From Caulobacter sp. 17J80-11 (GTDB lineage: Bacteria; Pseudomonadota; Alphaproteobacteria; Caulobacterales; Caulobacteraceae), in assembly GCF_014349105.1 (NCBI RefSeq), contig NZ_JACSJI010000007.1, positions 1 through 64,000 of the forward strand: a stretch of 64,000 nucleotides of DNA, given 5' to 3'. Both the position numbers and the translations under genes were made by a program. Under the pieces are notes generated by a model. The model saw only the letters and a program-made list of their open reading frames with translations. It made no database searches and was not told where the DNA came from. Shown one piece after another: positions 16,298-25,704 of this stretch; within the stretch, counting starts at the first letter, position 1, and the number at the start of each line of letters is the position of its first letter.

Positions 16298-18073
16298 TCA
16301 GCTCCAGTGCCACGCATCGGCGGCCGTCAGGGCGGCGAGGGCGATGAATTTCAACGTCACCGTGGCTCCGTCGGCGAAGCTGAACACCACGTCGGCGCCG
16401 TCCTGGGCGACGGTCGGGGCGAGGCCGGCGGCCTGGTATCCGCCGAAGTCCAGGCGGTCCTGGCCCGGCTGGAAGTGATACACGACGTCCGCCGCGGAGG
16501 CCGGGCCGAAGACCATGAGATCCGCCCCGGCGCCGCCGTCCAGCACGTCGTCGCCGCCGCCGCCCTCGATCCGGTCGTCGCCGCCCTGGCCGTTGATGCG
16601 GTCGTGGCTCGCGCCGCCGAGCAGGACGTCCGCGGCCTCGGTCGCGCCCCCGGCCGTGCCGCCGTTCAGGCTGTACGCGCGGATGTAGTCGATCCGCATC
16701 TGCGCCGGAAACGGGGTCGTCGCGTCCGGATCGCCGGGCAAGGTCCCGCCCACCGCCAGGTTGGCCAGCATGTACATGGGCTGGTGCATGTCGGCCGGCG
16801 TCGCCGTCCGGGCCACCTCGACGCCGTCGACGTACCAGACGAGCTTGTCGGCCTCCCAAAGGGCCCCGTAGGTGTGGAACCCGGCCGGATCGCCTTGAAC
16901 GTCGCTGGCGCTGTAGTCGGCGGTGTGCGCTCCGGAAGCGTTCGAATGCGCCGCCGTGTGCGCGACCTGCGGCTGCGACCCGAAGATCTCCACCACGTCT
17001 AGCTCGGGCGGCCAGCCCCCGCCCTGCGGCAACAGCCAGAACGCGGGCCACAGGCCCTGACCGGCCGGCACGGCGGCGCGCATTTCGAAATAGCCGTAGA
17101 GCTGGCTGAAGGTGTCGCGGGTGTCGATCAGGCCCGAGGTGTAGTCGTACCCTCCGATCGCCGCTTGGACTTCGGGTGAGGCGGGCTGGGCCGTGATGGT
17201 CAGTACGCCGTCGGCTACGGAGAACGGATTGACGCCGAGCGGCGCCGCGCCGGAGCCGGCGAACTCCGGATCCATGTAGTACTGCTTCTCGGCGTTGCCG
17301 GGCAGGGTGCGGGTGTCGAACGCGCGGCCCGGGCCGAAGGTGGTGTTCCAGACGCCGGGACCGGACCAGTCGACGCGCCGGTCGAAGGCGTCGAACTCGT
17401 CGTCGAAGGTCAGGCTCATCTGGCTGAAATCGACCGGCAGCTGGAAGTCTTGCGGCTGGAAGTCGGCGATCTGATGGTTGCGGAAGGTGACGCTCTGGTC
17501 CGCCCCCAGGTCCAGCACGACGTCCGCACCGACCTGGGTCATCGCGGCCTGGACCTGGCTGAAATTGCAGATCGCCGCTCCGGTGAGCCGCACCTTGTCG
17601 GCGCCGCCGGCGAAATCGCTGATCGTGTCGCGCCCGGCGCCGGGGTCGACCACGAAGACGTCCGAACCGTCGCCGCCCGTGAGGACGTCGTCGCCGCCGA
17701 GCCCGTTCAGGACTTGATCGCCGCCATAGGCGAGCATGAGGTTCGCGCGCGCGTTGCCCTGGGCGCTGGCGGACCAGCCCCACTGGACGAGGTTCTCGAC
17801 GCCGTCGGGAAGGACGTAGGACCAGGCGATGTTGACCGTGTCGACACCTTCTCCGGCGGCTTCGACGACGACGTCGCCGCCGCTCTCGAGGGTGTACACG
17901 TCGTCCCCCGCGCCGCCGTAAAGGACGTCGCCGCCGCCCCGGCCGATCATGGCGTCGTCGCCGGGCGTGCCGGTCAAGGTTTCGGCGGCGGAGCTGCCTT
18001 CGACGCGATTGCTGCTGGGGCGGCTCGACTGCGGGGGATCGTCTGCGTACTCGGTCGGGGCGAGGTCGGGCAT
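16298..18073 (-). CDS. GH16 glycoside hydrolase flanked by RTX calcium-binding repeats
   Basis: A 591-residue protein with no signal peptide. N-terminal glycine/aspartate nonapeptides of the RTX type (GTPGDDAMIGRGGGDVLYGG, GLGGDDVLTGGDGSDVF) occupy about residues 35-150; a GH16 domain follows (about 225-465; ExDxxE as PPELDVVEIFG); a second RTX block (GGASHDRINGQGGDDRIEGG, GGDDVLDGGAGADLMVFG) and an acidic C-terminal domain end the protein. RTX repeats plus no leader indicate type I secretion with folding driven by external calcium. No T1SS genes are nearby. ATG at 18073 has GGAGAG upstream. Confidence 0.9.
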   Translation of the reverse strand: MPDLAPTEYADDPPQSSRPSSNRVEGSSAAETLTGTPGDDAMIGRGGGDVLYGGAGDDVYTLESGGDVVVEAAGEGVDTVNIAWSYVLPDGVENLVQWGWSASAQGNARANLMLAYGGDQVLNGLGGDDVLTGGDGSDVFVVDPGAGRDTISDFAGGADKVRLTGAAICNFSQVQAAMTQVGADVVLDLGADQSVTFRNHQIADFQPQDFQLPVDFSQMSLTFDDEFDAFDRRVDWSGPGVWNTTFGPGRAFDTRTLPGNAEKQYYMDPEFAGSGAAPLGVNPFSVADGVLTITAQPASPEVQAAIGGYDYTSGLIDTRDTFSQLYGYFEMRAAVPAGQGLWPAFWLLPQGGGWPPELDVVEIFGSQPQVAHTAAHSNASGAHTADYSASDVQGDPAGFHTYGALWEADKLVWYVDGVEVARTATPADMHQPMYMLANLAVGGTLPGDPDATTPFPAQMRIDYIRAYSLNGGTAGGATEAADVLLGGASHDRINGQGGDDRIEGGGGDDVLDGGAGADLMVFGPASAADVVYHFQPGQDRLDFGGYQAAGLAPTVAQDGADVVFSFADGATVTLKFIALAALTAADAWHWS

Positions 18074-18202
18074 TTACAGCTCTCCGACCGCGCGGCCGTG
18101 AACTGGACGCGAGCACGCGCGAGCGAACAGCATGACCCGTAGGGGGTGAGGTTCGTTCCCTTGCGGAGATCTCCGGAGAAAATACTGAGGCGCCGCCGCG
18201 TG

Positions 18203-20677
18203 TTAGAGGTCGCCCATCCAGTCAGCCTCGCCGGCGCCGATCGGCATGCCCGGCGGGACCGGGACGCGAGCCTTGGCCTGGTCCTTCAGGGCGGCGTCCA
18301 GCGCCTCGCGGTCGGAGAGCAGGCGCGACAGGCTCTGCGCCCACGCGCGCTCGGCCGGGTCGCCGCCGCGCTTGGCCAGCTTGCCGGCCAGCTCGTGCAG
18401 GCGCTGGTCGATGTCGGCCGAGACGCCGGCGGCCAGGTCGGTGTCGCGGCTGGCCGCGGCCAGCTGCAGGGCGGCCTGGCGGGCGACGCGGCGGCGCACG
18501 TCGCCGAGGCGGTGCGGCTCGCCGGACGGCGCGGCGAAGGTCGCGTCGATCAGCTTCTGGACGATCTCGTCCGCCCCCGGCGAAGTCTCGTCGCGGCGGT
18601 GCTGGTCGGCGGCGCGGTTCAGGCGCTCGGGCGCGAGTAGGGCGTTCAGCGTCTGGTTGGCGGCGGCTTCCGAGGCCGCCAGCGGGTCGAACACGCCTTC
18701 GCCCGCGGTGCGGAAGATCTCGATGTCGAACTGGCGGTCATAGGCGCCGGACCAGCCCGACGACAGCAGCGGCACGATCGCCTCCGGCACGTCCAGCGCC
18801 TCGGGCTTCAGGGTGTCGAGCAGGCTGGCCAGGGCTTTGCGCTGGTCGGCGGCCGGGACGGCGCGGGCGCTCTCGCGGCCGTCGCCCTTGACCGCGTAGG
18901 CGTAGTCGACGCCGCCCACCAGCTTGGCCGCGGCCTCGACCTGGTAGCGGTGCACCAGCCAGATCGGCACGAACTTGCGGCGCAGGTTGGCCGCCGGCTC
19001 GTTCGTATGGAGCGCGTTCACGCCGAAGCGGGCCAGGGCTGTCTTGCGCACGTCCATCATGCGCGACAGCTCGGCGGCCGGGTCCGTGCCGTCGTCCCAG
19101 ATGCTGCCGTACGGCTGGCCGGTCGAGGCCGCCCGCGAGTCGGAGTCGCTGATGTAGCGCAGGCCTTCCTTCACGCCGGCCAGCGCCTTGGCCGGCTGCT
19201 GGGCCTCGGGCGCGTCGCCGTACAGCCAGTCGATGGCGAAGTCGTCCCAGCGGCCGACGCCGACGCCGTAGGCGTCCGACAGGTCGATCTCGCCGTCCTT
19301 CACGTTCAGCCGCGGGGCGGGGTAGTCCATCACCGACGCGCGCCCCTGGGTGGAAGCCGCGAAGTTGTGGGCCAGGCCGATGGCGTGGCCGGTCTCGTGG
19401 GCGGACAGCTGGCGGATGCGGGCCAGCGACACCTGCACCGGATCGTTCGGGCCGCCGGTCCCGACCTTGTCGGCGCCGACCAGGCCTTCGAAGATCAGCA
19501 TGTCCTGGCGCACGCGCAGCGAGCCCAGCAGCACCGAGCCCTTGACGATCTCGCCGGTGCGCGGGTCGACCAGGCTCTGGCCGTAGGACCAGCCGCGGGT
19601 GGCGCGGTTGACCCAGTTGATGACGTTGTAGCGAACGTCCAGCGGGTCGACGCCCTCGGGCAACACCTCGACCTTGAAGGCGTCGATATAGCCGGCGTCC
19701 TCGAACGCCTTGGCCCACCAGGCCGCGCCCTCGACCAGGGCCGAGCGGATCGGCTCAGGGGCGGAGCGGTCGACGTAGAAGACGATCGGCTTCTTCACCG
19801 TCGAGCGCGCGGCCTTTGGATCGGTCTTCTCCAGGCGGAAGCGGTTGGCGAAGTCCTGCACGATCGGCTGGCCCAGCGGTGCGGCGTAGTCCAGCACCTG
19901 GGTGGAGAAGCCGCCGGCGCGCGGGTCGAAGCGGCGCGGCTGGTAGCCGTCGTCGGGCAGCTTCACCAGAGAGTGGCGCACCACCAGGGTGATCTGGCGC
20001 GGATCGGGCGCGATGTTGCGCACCTCAGGTCCGGGGGTGTCGGAGGCGAAGGTCTGGCGCGCCTCGAACTCCAGGTTCTCCGGGAAGACCTTCACGGCCG
20101 AGGGATCGGCCATGGTCAGGTCGCCGACCATCTTCCAGCCGTTCTCGCCGGCCTGCTTCAGCGTGTCGGCCACGCCCATGGCGTCGCGGTTCAGGAAGCT
20201 GGAGATGTCGACCAGCAGCCGGCCGTCGGGGTTCTCCGACACGACCTCGCCCGCCCACAGGGTGGAGTAGGCGAAGGCGTCGCGTGCGGCGGCCTGCTCG
20301 TCGGCGGGCGCGTTGGCGGCGCGGAAGCGCGGGTTCTCCAGCTCGGCGACGACCTTCTTGCCGACGCGGCGGAACACCAGCACCTGGGCGTCGCTGGTCT
20401 TGGCGCGGTCCAGGCCCACCGGCGCGGAGCCCAGGCCCGTGCGCAGCGCGGTGAAGTAGAGGTACTTGGCCGAGACGCCCTGGGCGTCGGGCTTGGGCAG
20501 GGAGAGCAGGATCTTGCCCTGCTTGGCGTCCACGTAGACCGGCAGCAGGCCGACCTCGGCCTTCATGTCCTTCACCACTTCGGCGAAGGGCTTGGGCGCG
20601 TCCGCGGCGAAGGCCGGCGCGGCCATCGACAAGGCCAGAACGCTCGCGCACGCGGCGAGCAGGGTTTTGGTGTTCAT
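18203..20677 (-). CDS. Exported zinc metalloprotease (DUF5117/DUF5118 family, metzincin)
   Basis: An 824-residue protein with a signal peptide (MNTKTLLAACASVLALSMAAPAFA). The zinc site is HETGHAIGLAHNF, the HExxHxxGxxH metzincin signature, followed by a Met-turn candidate in ASVMDYPAP. The N-terminal third contains the DUF5117-like region (IVQDFANRFRLEK, KPIVFYVDRSAPEPIRSALVEGAAWW), and the remaining third is helical. Start is the ATG at 20677 with GGGGAG seven bases upstream. This family is common and often multi-copy in Caulobacterales, Xanthomonadales and Bacteroidetes; it is thought to act as a large periplasmic or outer-membrane-associated peptidase, with substrates unknown. Confidence 0.85.
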   Translation of the reverse strand: MNTKTLLAACASVLALSMAAPAFAADAPKPFAEVVKDMKAEVGLLPVYVDAKQGKILLSLPKPDAQGVSAKYLYFTALRTGLGSAPVGLDRAKTSDAQVLVFRRVGKKVVAELENPRFRAANAPADEQAAARDAFAYSTLWAGEVVSENPDGRLLVDISSFLNRDAMGVADTLKQAGENGWKMVGDLTMADPSAVKVFPENLEFEARQTFASDTPGPEVRNIAPDPRQITLVVRHSLVKLPDDGYQPRRFDPRAGGFSTQVLDYAAPLGQPIVQDFANRFRLEKTDPKAARSTVKKPIVFYVDRSAPEPIRSALVEGAAWWAKAFEDAGYIDAFKVEVLPEGVDPLDVRYNVINWVNRATRGWSYGQSLVDPRTGEIVKGSVLLGSLRVRQDMLIFEGLVGADKVGTGGPNDPVQVSLARIRQLSAHETGHAIGLAHNFAASTQGRASVMDYPAPRLNVKDGEIDLSDAYGVGVGRWDDFAIDWLYGDAPEAQQPAKALAGVKEGLRYISDSDSRAASTGQPYGSIWDDGTDPAAELSRMMDVRKTALARFGVNALHTNEPAANLRRKFVPIWLVHRYQVEAAAKLVGGVDYAYAVKGDGRESARAVPAADQRKALASLLDTLKPEALDVPEAIVPLLSSGWSGAYDRQFDIEIFRTAGEGVFDPLAASEAAANQTLNALLAPERLNRAADQHRRDETSPGADEIVQKLIDATFAAPSGEPHRLGDVRRRVARQAALQLAAASRDTDLAAGVSADIDQRLHELAGKLAKRGGDPAERAWAQSLSRLLSDREALDAALKDQAKARVPVPPGMPIGAGEADWMGDL

Positions 20678-20756
20678 TGGTAGGCTCCCCGACTGCGGCG
20701 ACGCTAGCGAGTCGAGGGGCGCGCGGCAAATGCTCCGGGGACGGTGCAAAGCTTTC

Positions 20757-20899
20757 CGTCATCCCGGCCGTAGCGGAGCGAAGCGCAGCGGAGAGCCGGG
20801 ACCCAGCAAGCGCGACGCTTGTTGCAGGCCGACACGCGCAGCGTTGAGCTAGAGCCTGCTGGGTCCCGGATAAGCGCTGCGCGCTTTCCGGGATGACGG
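20757..20899. repeat. Dispersed inverted-repeat element, copy 3 of 3
   Basis: Ends CGTCATCCCGGCC and CGGGATGACGG, left shoulder GTAGCGGAGCGAAGCGCAGC as in copy 1, internal GGGACCCAGCAAG and CTGCTGGGTCCCGG. The right shoulder (GATAAGCGCTGCGCGCTTTC) resembles copy 1 (GATCAGCGCTGACGCGC) more than copy 2. It separates the leader of the protease gene from the end of the flavoprotein gene. Confidence 0.85.
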
Positions 20900-20919
20900 G
20901 GATTGCATGGGCGCCGGCG

Positions 20920-22104
20920 CTAGACCGTCTGCCCGGCCACCCAGCCGGACGACCAGGCCCACTGGAAATTGTAGCCGCCCAGCCAGCCGGTCACGTCGAC
21001 CACCTCGCCGATGAAATACAGGCCGGGCACGTCGCGCGCCGCCATCGTCTTGGAATCGAGGTCGCGCGTGTCGACCCCGCCCAGCGTCACCTCGGCGGTG
21101 CGATAGCCCTCCGAACCCACCGGCTTCACGCGCCAGGCGTTCACGGCGTCGGCGACGCGGCGCAGCACCTTGTCGGACAGGTCGCCGACATTGCCCGTGG
21201 CGGCGTCTTCGGTCTCGACGACGTGCTGGGCCAGGCGCCGGGGCAGGCGGTCGGACAGCACGGTGACCAGGGCCTGGCGGGCGCGCTCTCGCCGGGCGGC
21301 GCGCAGCGCCTCGAACAGGTCGACGCCGGGCGCCATGTCGACGACGATCTCCTGGCCCTCGCGCCAGTAGGAGGAGATCTGCAGCACCGCCGGGCCGCTG
21401 AGGCCCCGGTGGGTGAACAGCATGGCCTCTTCGAACCGGGTCTTGCCGGCCCCGATCACCGTCGGATCGACCGCCACGCCGGCCAGGGGTTTGAGCCGCT
21501 CCAGCAGGCCGACCTCGAAGGTGAGGGGGACCAGCGCCGGGCGGGTCTCGACCAGGCGCAGGCCGAAGTACTGGGCCAGGTCGTAGCCGAAGCCGGTCGC
21601 GCCCATCTTGGGGATCGACTTGCCGCCGGTGGCGACCACCAGCGAACGGCAGCGGACCTGGCCGCTGGACAGCGACACCTCGAAGCCGTCGTCGGCCTTG
21701 GCGACGCGGGTCACCGACGTGCCCAGCCGCAGCTCCACGCCGCCGGCGCGCATCTCGGCCAGCATCATGTCGATGATCTGCTTTGCGCTGTCGTCGCAGA
21801 ACAGCTGGCCGAGCGTCTTCTCGTGCCAGGCGATGCCATAGCGTTCGACCAGCTTGAGGAAGTCGTGCTGGGTGTAGCGGCTGAGCGCCGAGATGCAGAA
21901 GCGCGGGTTGGCCGACAGGAACTGGGCCGGGCTGGCGCGCAGGTTGGTGAAGTTGCAGCGCCCGCCGCCCGAGATGCGGATCTTCTCGCCCGGCTTGTCG
22001 GCGTGGTCGACGATCAGCGCCCGGCGGCCGCGCTTGCCCGCCTCGGCCGCGCACATCATCCCGGCCGCGCCCGCGCCGATCACCACCACGTCGTAGGAAG
22101 TCAA
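20920..22104 (-). CDS. HI0933/YhiN family FAD-dependent oxidoreductase
   Basis: A 394-residue flavoprotein. An N-terminal Rossmann motif (DVVVIGAGAAGMMCAAEAGKRG) binds FAD; the family signatures KIRISGGGRCNFTN, LVVATGGKSIPKMGATGFGYDLA and the C-terminal GLYFIGEVVDVTGWLGGYNFQWAWSSG are all present. It begins with a TTG at 22104 directly before the Rossmann strand, since no in-frame ATG or GTG gives a complete motif. The biochemical role of HI0933 proteins is not established. A second, more divergent member is at 32315-33544. Confidence 0.88.
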   Translation of the reverse strand: MTSYDVVVIGAGAAGMMCAAEAGKRGRRALIVDHADKPGEKIRISGGGRCNFTNLRASPAQFLSANPRFCISALSRYTQHDFLKLVERYGIAWHEKTLGQLFCDDSAKQIIDMMLAEMRAGGVELRLGTSVTRVAKADDGFEVSLSSGQVRCRSLVVATGGKSIPKMGATGFGYDLAQYFGLRLVETRPALVPLTFEVGLLERLKPLAGVAVDPTVIGAGKTRFEEAMLFTHRGLSGPAVLQISSYWREGQEIVVDMAPGVDLFEALRAARRERARQALVTVLSDRLPRRLAQHVVETEDAATGNVGDLSDKVLRRVADAVNAWRVKPVGSEGYRTAEVTLGGVDTRDLDSKTMAARDVPGLYFIGEVVDVTGWLGGYNFQWAWSSGWVAGQTV

Positions 22105-22235
22105 AACGCTCGCGTCCCTGGGCGCCCCGCCGAGGGTGGGCCGTATCGACAGGCCGGCGCCCGGTCAACGGCGCGCATTAACACGCACGCTCAAGTTGCG
22201 TGCTAGCGTCGGGGCAAGTGAGTAGGGGGAATCAG

Positions 22236-23006
22236 ATGGTTGCGGCTGAACTCTTCGCGGAGGGCCCGGCCGGGCGCTTCGACATGGCCCGGGTGGTGCG
22301 GCGCACCTTCGGGGTGATCCGGCGCAATCTGGTCCCGTTCTGCGGACTGGCCGTAGTGTTCGGCGCGCTTCCCTATCTGGTCGTGACGCTGGGTGGCCAG
22401 CAAGTGCGCACCGAGGGTGCGAGCTTCACCAACGTCATGGTCAGCATCGTCGGGTGGGTGGTCACCACGGTCTGCAGCTACACCCTGCAGGCGGCGATCA
22501 TCTACTGCACCGTCAAGGATCTGAACGGAAAGAAGCCCTCGCTCGAAGCGGCCGTGCAGGTCGGCCTGCGCAACTTCCTGGCCCTGTTCGGCCTGGCGAT
22601 CGTAATGGGCCTGGGGCTCGGGCTGGCCTTCCTGCTGCTGATCGTTCCGGGCTGCATGCTGATGGCCGCCTGGGCGGTGGCCGTCCCCGCCGTGGTGATG
22701 GAGAACAAGGGCGTCGGCGAGAGCTTGTCGCGCAGTGGCCGTCTGACCAAGGGCAGCCGCTGGCCGGTGTTCGGCCTGATCGCCGTCTATTCCATCGTGG
22801 TCATCGGCCTGTCGATGGGGCTCGCCGCTGGCGGCGTGGTTTCGGGCCAGACCGGTGGCGTGACGATCGTCCAGGCGCTGGTCATGGCGGCGATCACGGT
22901 CGTCACCTCGCTGGTCGGCTCGGCTGGGAGCGCGGCGATCTACTGCGAACTGCGTGCGGTCAAGGAAGGCGTGGGCGTCGAAGCCCTGGCCTCGGTGTTC
23001 GATTGA
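22236..23006 (+). CDS. Membrane protein, tandem paralogue 1 of 3
   Basis: A 256-residue integral membrane protein. It begins with a short cytoplasmic region (GRFDMARVVRRTFGVIRRNL) and has about six hydrophobic segments. LLLIVPGCMLMAAWAVAVPAVVMENKGVGESLSRSGRLTKGSRWPVFGL is the motif shared with the next two genes and with the glycerophosphoryl diester phosphodiesterase membrane-domain family (PF10110-like), but no phosphodiesterase domain is present. Start ATG 22236 with AGGGGGA upstream. Ends in VEALASVFD, a tail conserved across the three paralogues. Confidence 0.78.
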   Translation: MVAAELFAEGPAGRFDMARVVRRTFGVIRRNLVPFCGLAVVFGALPYLVVTLGGQQVRTEGASFTNVMVSIVGWVVTTVCSYTLQAAIIYCTVKDLNGKKPSLEAAVQVGLRNFLALFGLAIVMGLGLGLAFLLLIVPGCMLMAAWAVAVPAVVMENKGVGESLSRSGRLTKGSRWPVFGLIAVYSIVVIGLSMGLAAGGVVSGQTGGVTIVQALVMAAITVVTSLVGSAGSAAIYCELRAVKEGVGVEALASVFD

Positions 23007-23156
23007 CGAGGCCTGCGCCGGCGCGGTCTTCGGCCGTGTTCGGCGCATTTCCGTCGCTGAGCGGGCTGTCCGCCGCGGGGGGCGATCTAAGACGACTGGG
23101 CTTGAGTTTCCCGCGCCGGCGTCGGGCCGGTGCAGTTGTGATGACGGGGGATTGAG

Positions 23157-23951
23157 ATGGTGGCTGTTACAGCGGACGGCGTCGGGCGCTTCGACATGGG
23201 GCGGGTGGTGCAACGGACCTTCAGCGTCCTGAGCCGAAACCTCACGGTGTTCATTGGTTTGGCGCTGGTCCTGAGCATCTTGCCGCAGGTTCTGTTCGCC
23301 TTGTTCACGTATGCGAAAGTCATGGCGGCGGCGCAGAGCGGCGTGGCCGACCCGGGCGCCATGCTCGGGGCCATCCCGAAGATGATGCTGGGCATGGTCG
23401 TGGCCATGATCTGTGGCGCGGTCCTGCAGACCGCCCTCGTGCATGGCACGGTGGCGGATCTGAACGGCAAGCCTGTGACGTTCGGGGCCGCGCTCAGCAC
23501 GGGGCTGAACCGCCTTCTGCCTGTGATTGGGCTGGCCCTGCTGTCGGCCCTCGCGATCGGCGCGGCTTCGATGCTGCTGATCGTCCCGGGGGTCATCCTG
23601 GCGGTCCTCTGGTGCGTCGCGACGCCGGTGCTGGTCGTCGAGCGCACCGGCGTCTTCGCCGCGTTCGGCCGCAGCGCGCGGCTGACCGAGGGCTCCCGCT
23701 GGATGATCTTCGGCCTGATGGTGGCCTACCTCGTGGCCATCTGGCTGGTCACCCTGGTGTCGGGCGCCATCGGGGGGATCATCGGCCTCGCCCTGGGGTC
23801 CGTCGGGGTCATCGTGAACCTGCTCGTGCAGCAGGTCGTGATGGGCCTGGTCTCGCTGGTCGGCACGGCCGGTGGCGCGGTGATCTATTACGAGCTGCGC
23901 TCGACGAAGGAAGGCGTCGGCGCCGAGGCCCTGGCCTCGGTGTTCGACTGA
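23157..23951 (+). CDS. Membrane protein, tandem paralogue 2 of 3
   Basis: A 264-residue membrane protein paralogous to its two neighbours. It opens with GRFDMGRVVQRTFSVLSRNL, has the motif LLIVPGVILAVLWCVATPVLVVERTGVFAAFGRSARLTEGSRWMIFG, and the terminal EGVGAEALASVFD. Six or so transmembrane segments are predicted by eye. It is separated from the first paralogue by 150 bases and from the third by two GC hairpins, so the three may be expressed at different levels. Confidence 0.78.
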   Translation: MVAVTADGVGRFDMGRVVQRTFSVLSRNLTVFIGLALVLSILPQVLFALFTYAKVMAAAQSGVADPGAMLGAIPKMMLGMVVAMICGAVLQTALVHGTVADLNGKPVTFGAALSTGLNRLLPVIGLALLSALAIGAASMLLIVPGVILAVLWCVATPVLVVERTGVFAAFGRSARLTEGSRWMIFGLMVAYLVAIWLVTLVSGAIGGIIGLALGSVGVIVNLLVQQVVMGLVSLVGTAGGAVIYYELRSTKEGVGAEALASVFD

Positions 23952-23957
23952 CGCGAA

Positions 23958-24036
23958 GCGCCGGCCTTCGGGCCGGCGCACTTGCGCGGGCGAGTTCGAG
24001 TAACGCGTAGCGCCGGCCCCTAAGGCCGGCGTTTTC
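23958..24036 (+). terminator. Two hairpins, the second followed by TTTT
   Basis: The first hairpin (23958-23979) has perfect 9-base arms GCGCCGGCC/GGCCGGCGC around TTCG. The second (24011-24031) has 8-base arms CGCCGGCC/GGCCGGCG and is followed by TTTT at 24032-24035, so it is the better intrinsic terminator. Both follow a similar ACGCG(A)AG/TAGCG lead-in, i.e. the hairpin unit is duplicated. Confidence 0.65.
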
Positions 24037-24052
24037 ATTCTGGGGGCTGAGT

Positions 24053-24814
24053 GTGAGTGCGATTATCCAGCCGGGGCGCTACGAGATCACGCGCGTGGTG
24101 CGCCGAGTGTTCGCGACCTTGCGGCGAAACGCGATCACCTATGTCCTGCTGGCGGGGCTGCTCAGCTTTGCGCCGCGGGTGTTGTGGGGGACGCTGCGCG
24201 CCCAGCTGATCGGGGGCGACCAGACCTTGCTGGTCGTCGTGACGTTCGGTGGCAGCGCGTTGATCCTGCTCGCCGGCGTGCTGTTGCAGGCCGCGCTGGT
24301 CCACGGCGCGGTGGAGGATCTGCGCGGAGACCGCAGCTCCTGGGGACGAAGCCTGCGAGCCGGGACTGAGCGCCTGCTGCCGGCGATCGGGCTGGCGCTG
24401 GTCGTTGTCGTCGCCCTGGCGCTCGCCGGCCTGCTGTTGCTCGTCCCCGGCCTTGTGCTGGCGCTGATGTGGATGGCGGCGGTCCCGGCGCTCGTCGTCG
24501 AGAGGCGCGGCGTTCGGGCCAGTCTTGCGCGAAGTGCGAAGCTCACCGAGGGACGCCGCTGGGCTGTCCTCGGGACGCTGCTCCTGTTCCTGGCCTTCGG
24601 TTGCGTGGTGTTTGTGGTCTGTTCGCTTGTCGTCGGGCTTTTCGGCGTGGCGTACGAGGCCGCGACGCTGGCCTTGCTCAAGAACCTGATCGGACCGTTG
24701 TTCGCGGCGCTGTTCGCCGTGATCAGCTCCGTGATGGTCGCGACGATCTACCATGAGCTGAAAACCGCCCGGGAAGGCGAGGGCGTCGAGGCGCTGGCCG
24801 CCGCGTTCGACTAG
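24053..24814 (+). CDS. Membrane protein, tandem paralogue 3 of 3
   Basis: A 253-residue membrane protein, third of the tandem family. GTG start at 24053. RYEITRVVRRVFATLRRNAITYV at the N-terminus, LLLLVPGLVLALMWMAAVPALVVERRGVRASLARSAKLTEGRRWAVLG in the centre and EGVEALAAAFD at the end match the other two copies. Its stop overlaps by four bases the end of the convergent RDD gene (24811). This adjacency to the MoxR/DUF58 operon is suggestive but not proof of a shared role. Confidence 0.78.
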   Translation: MSAIIQPGRYEITRVVRRVFATLRRNAITYVLLAGLLSFAPRVLWGTLRAQLIGGDQTLLVVVTFGGSALILLAGVLLQAALVHGAVEDLRGDRSSWGRSLRAGTERLLPAIGLALVVVVALALAGLLLLVPGLVLALMWMAAVPALVVERRGVRASLARSAKLTEGRRWAVLGTLLLFLAFGCVVFVVCSLVVGLFGVAYEAATLALLKNLIGPLFAALFAVISSVMVATIYHELKTAREGEGVEALAAAFD

Positions 24815-25704
24815 CTTTTGTCGTGCTTGTCGGCGCGGCGCTTGCCCATGAGAAGGCGCGCCTCCAGCCGGCCGCGGAGCGCGGCGTAGTAGGCGTTCAG
24901 GAAGTCCTCGTCGTCCTCGGCGGGAGCGGCCACCCACGCGATCTTGCGGCGGATACGGCCGGCCACCTCGGCCATGGTGGCGCGGTGGCGCACGCGCAGG
25001 ACATCCTCCAGCACGTGCAGTTCCTTCACCCCGTAGGCGTCCAGCTGGGCCGGGCTGAAGGCGAAGCGCTTCAGGCGCAGCAAGGCGTCGTCGGCGAGGT
25101 CCTGTTCCAGCTTGCGCTTGGGCGTGCGCACCACCCACGTGCCGCCCACCAGGTCGCCGCAACGCAGGCGGTCGCGGTTGAACAGCGGCATGAAGACGAA
25201 GATGCAGCTCCAGATCAGGGCCAGCAGCCACATCCAGCCCTCGACGTCGCCGCTCTGCGCCTGAGCGGCCAGCACCGACATGGGCAGGAACACCTCCAGT
25301 TCGCGCAGCGCGTTGCGGGCGAAGACGGCGTCGGCGGTCAGCCGGCCGCCGTCGCGCGCGGCCACCCGCAGACCCATGATCCGCTTGCCGGGCGTGGCGG
25401 CCCGCGGCGTCAGCTCGAAGGCCAGGAAGTAGGCGTTGCGGAGCAGGAAGGCGCCCAGCAGCCAGACGATCAGGGCCACCTCGGCGCCGGCCTCCTTGAA
25501 GCCCGAGGCGATGGCGGCGCCGATCGCGGCGATGGTCATGACGATCAGGGCCAGGACGATGAAGGCGCCGTCCAGCAGGAAGGCGGACGCGCGCTGGCCG
25601 GCGTCGCCCAGCTGGAGCCGCAGGTCGACGCCCTCCGGCGTGATCAGCTCGCGCACCAGGGGCGCGTCGCCACCCGGCTTGCGGATCGCTTCAGCGCGCG
25701 CCAT
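24811..25704 (-). CDS. RDD family membrane protein
   Basis: A 297-residue protein. The RDD domain (about residues 30-190) shows GQRASAFLLDGAFIVLALIVM, TPRAATPGKRIMGLRVAARDGGRLTADAVFARNALRE and the late NRDRLRCGDLVGGTWVV, the canonical RDD landmarks. A C-terminal cytoplasmic helical region of about 100 residues (FAFSPAQLDAYGVKELHVLEDVLR, EDFLNAYYAALRGRLEARLLMGKRR) is extra. The ATG at 25704 lies inside the end of the SpoIIM-like gene (14-base overlap). Last gene of the six-gene operon that starts at 30855. Confidence 0.85.
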   Translation of the reverse strand: MARAEAIRKPGGDAPLVRELITPEGVDLRLQLGDAGQRASAFLLDGAFIVLALIVMTIAAIGAAIASGFKEAGAEVALIVWLLGAFLLRNAYFLAFELTPRAATPGKRIMGLRVAARDGGRLTADAVFARNALRELEVFLPMSVLAAQAQSGDVEGWMWLLALIWSCIFVFMPLFNRDRLRCGDLVGGTWVVRTPKRKLEQDLADDALLRLKRFAFSPAQLDAYGVKELHVLEDVLRVRHRATMAEVAGRIRRKIAWVAAPAEDDEDFLNAYYAALRGRLEARLLMGKRRADKHDKS

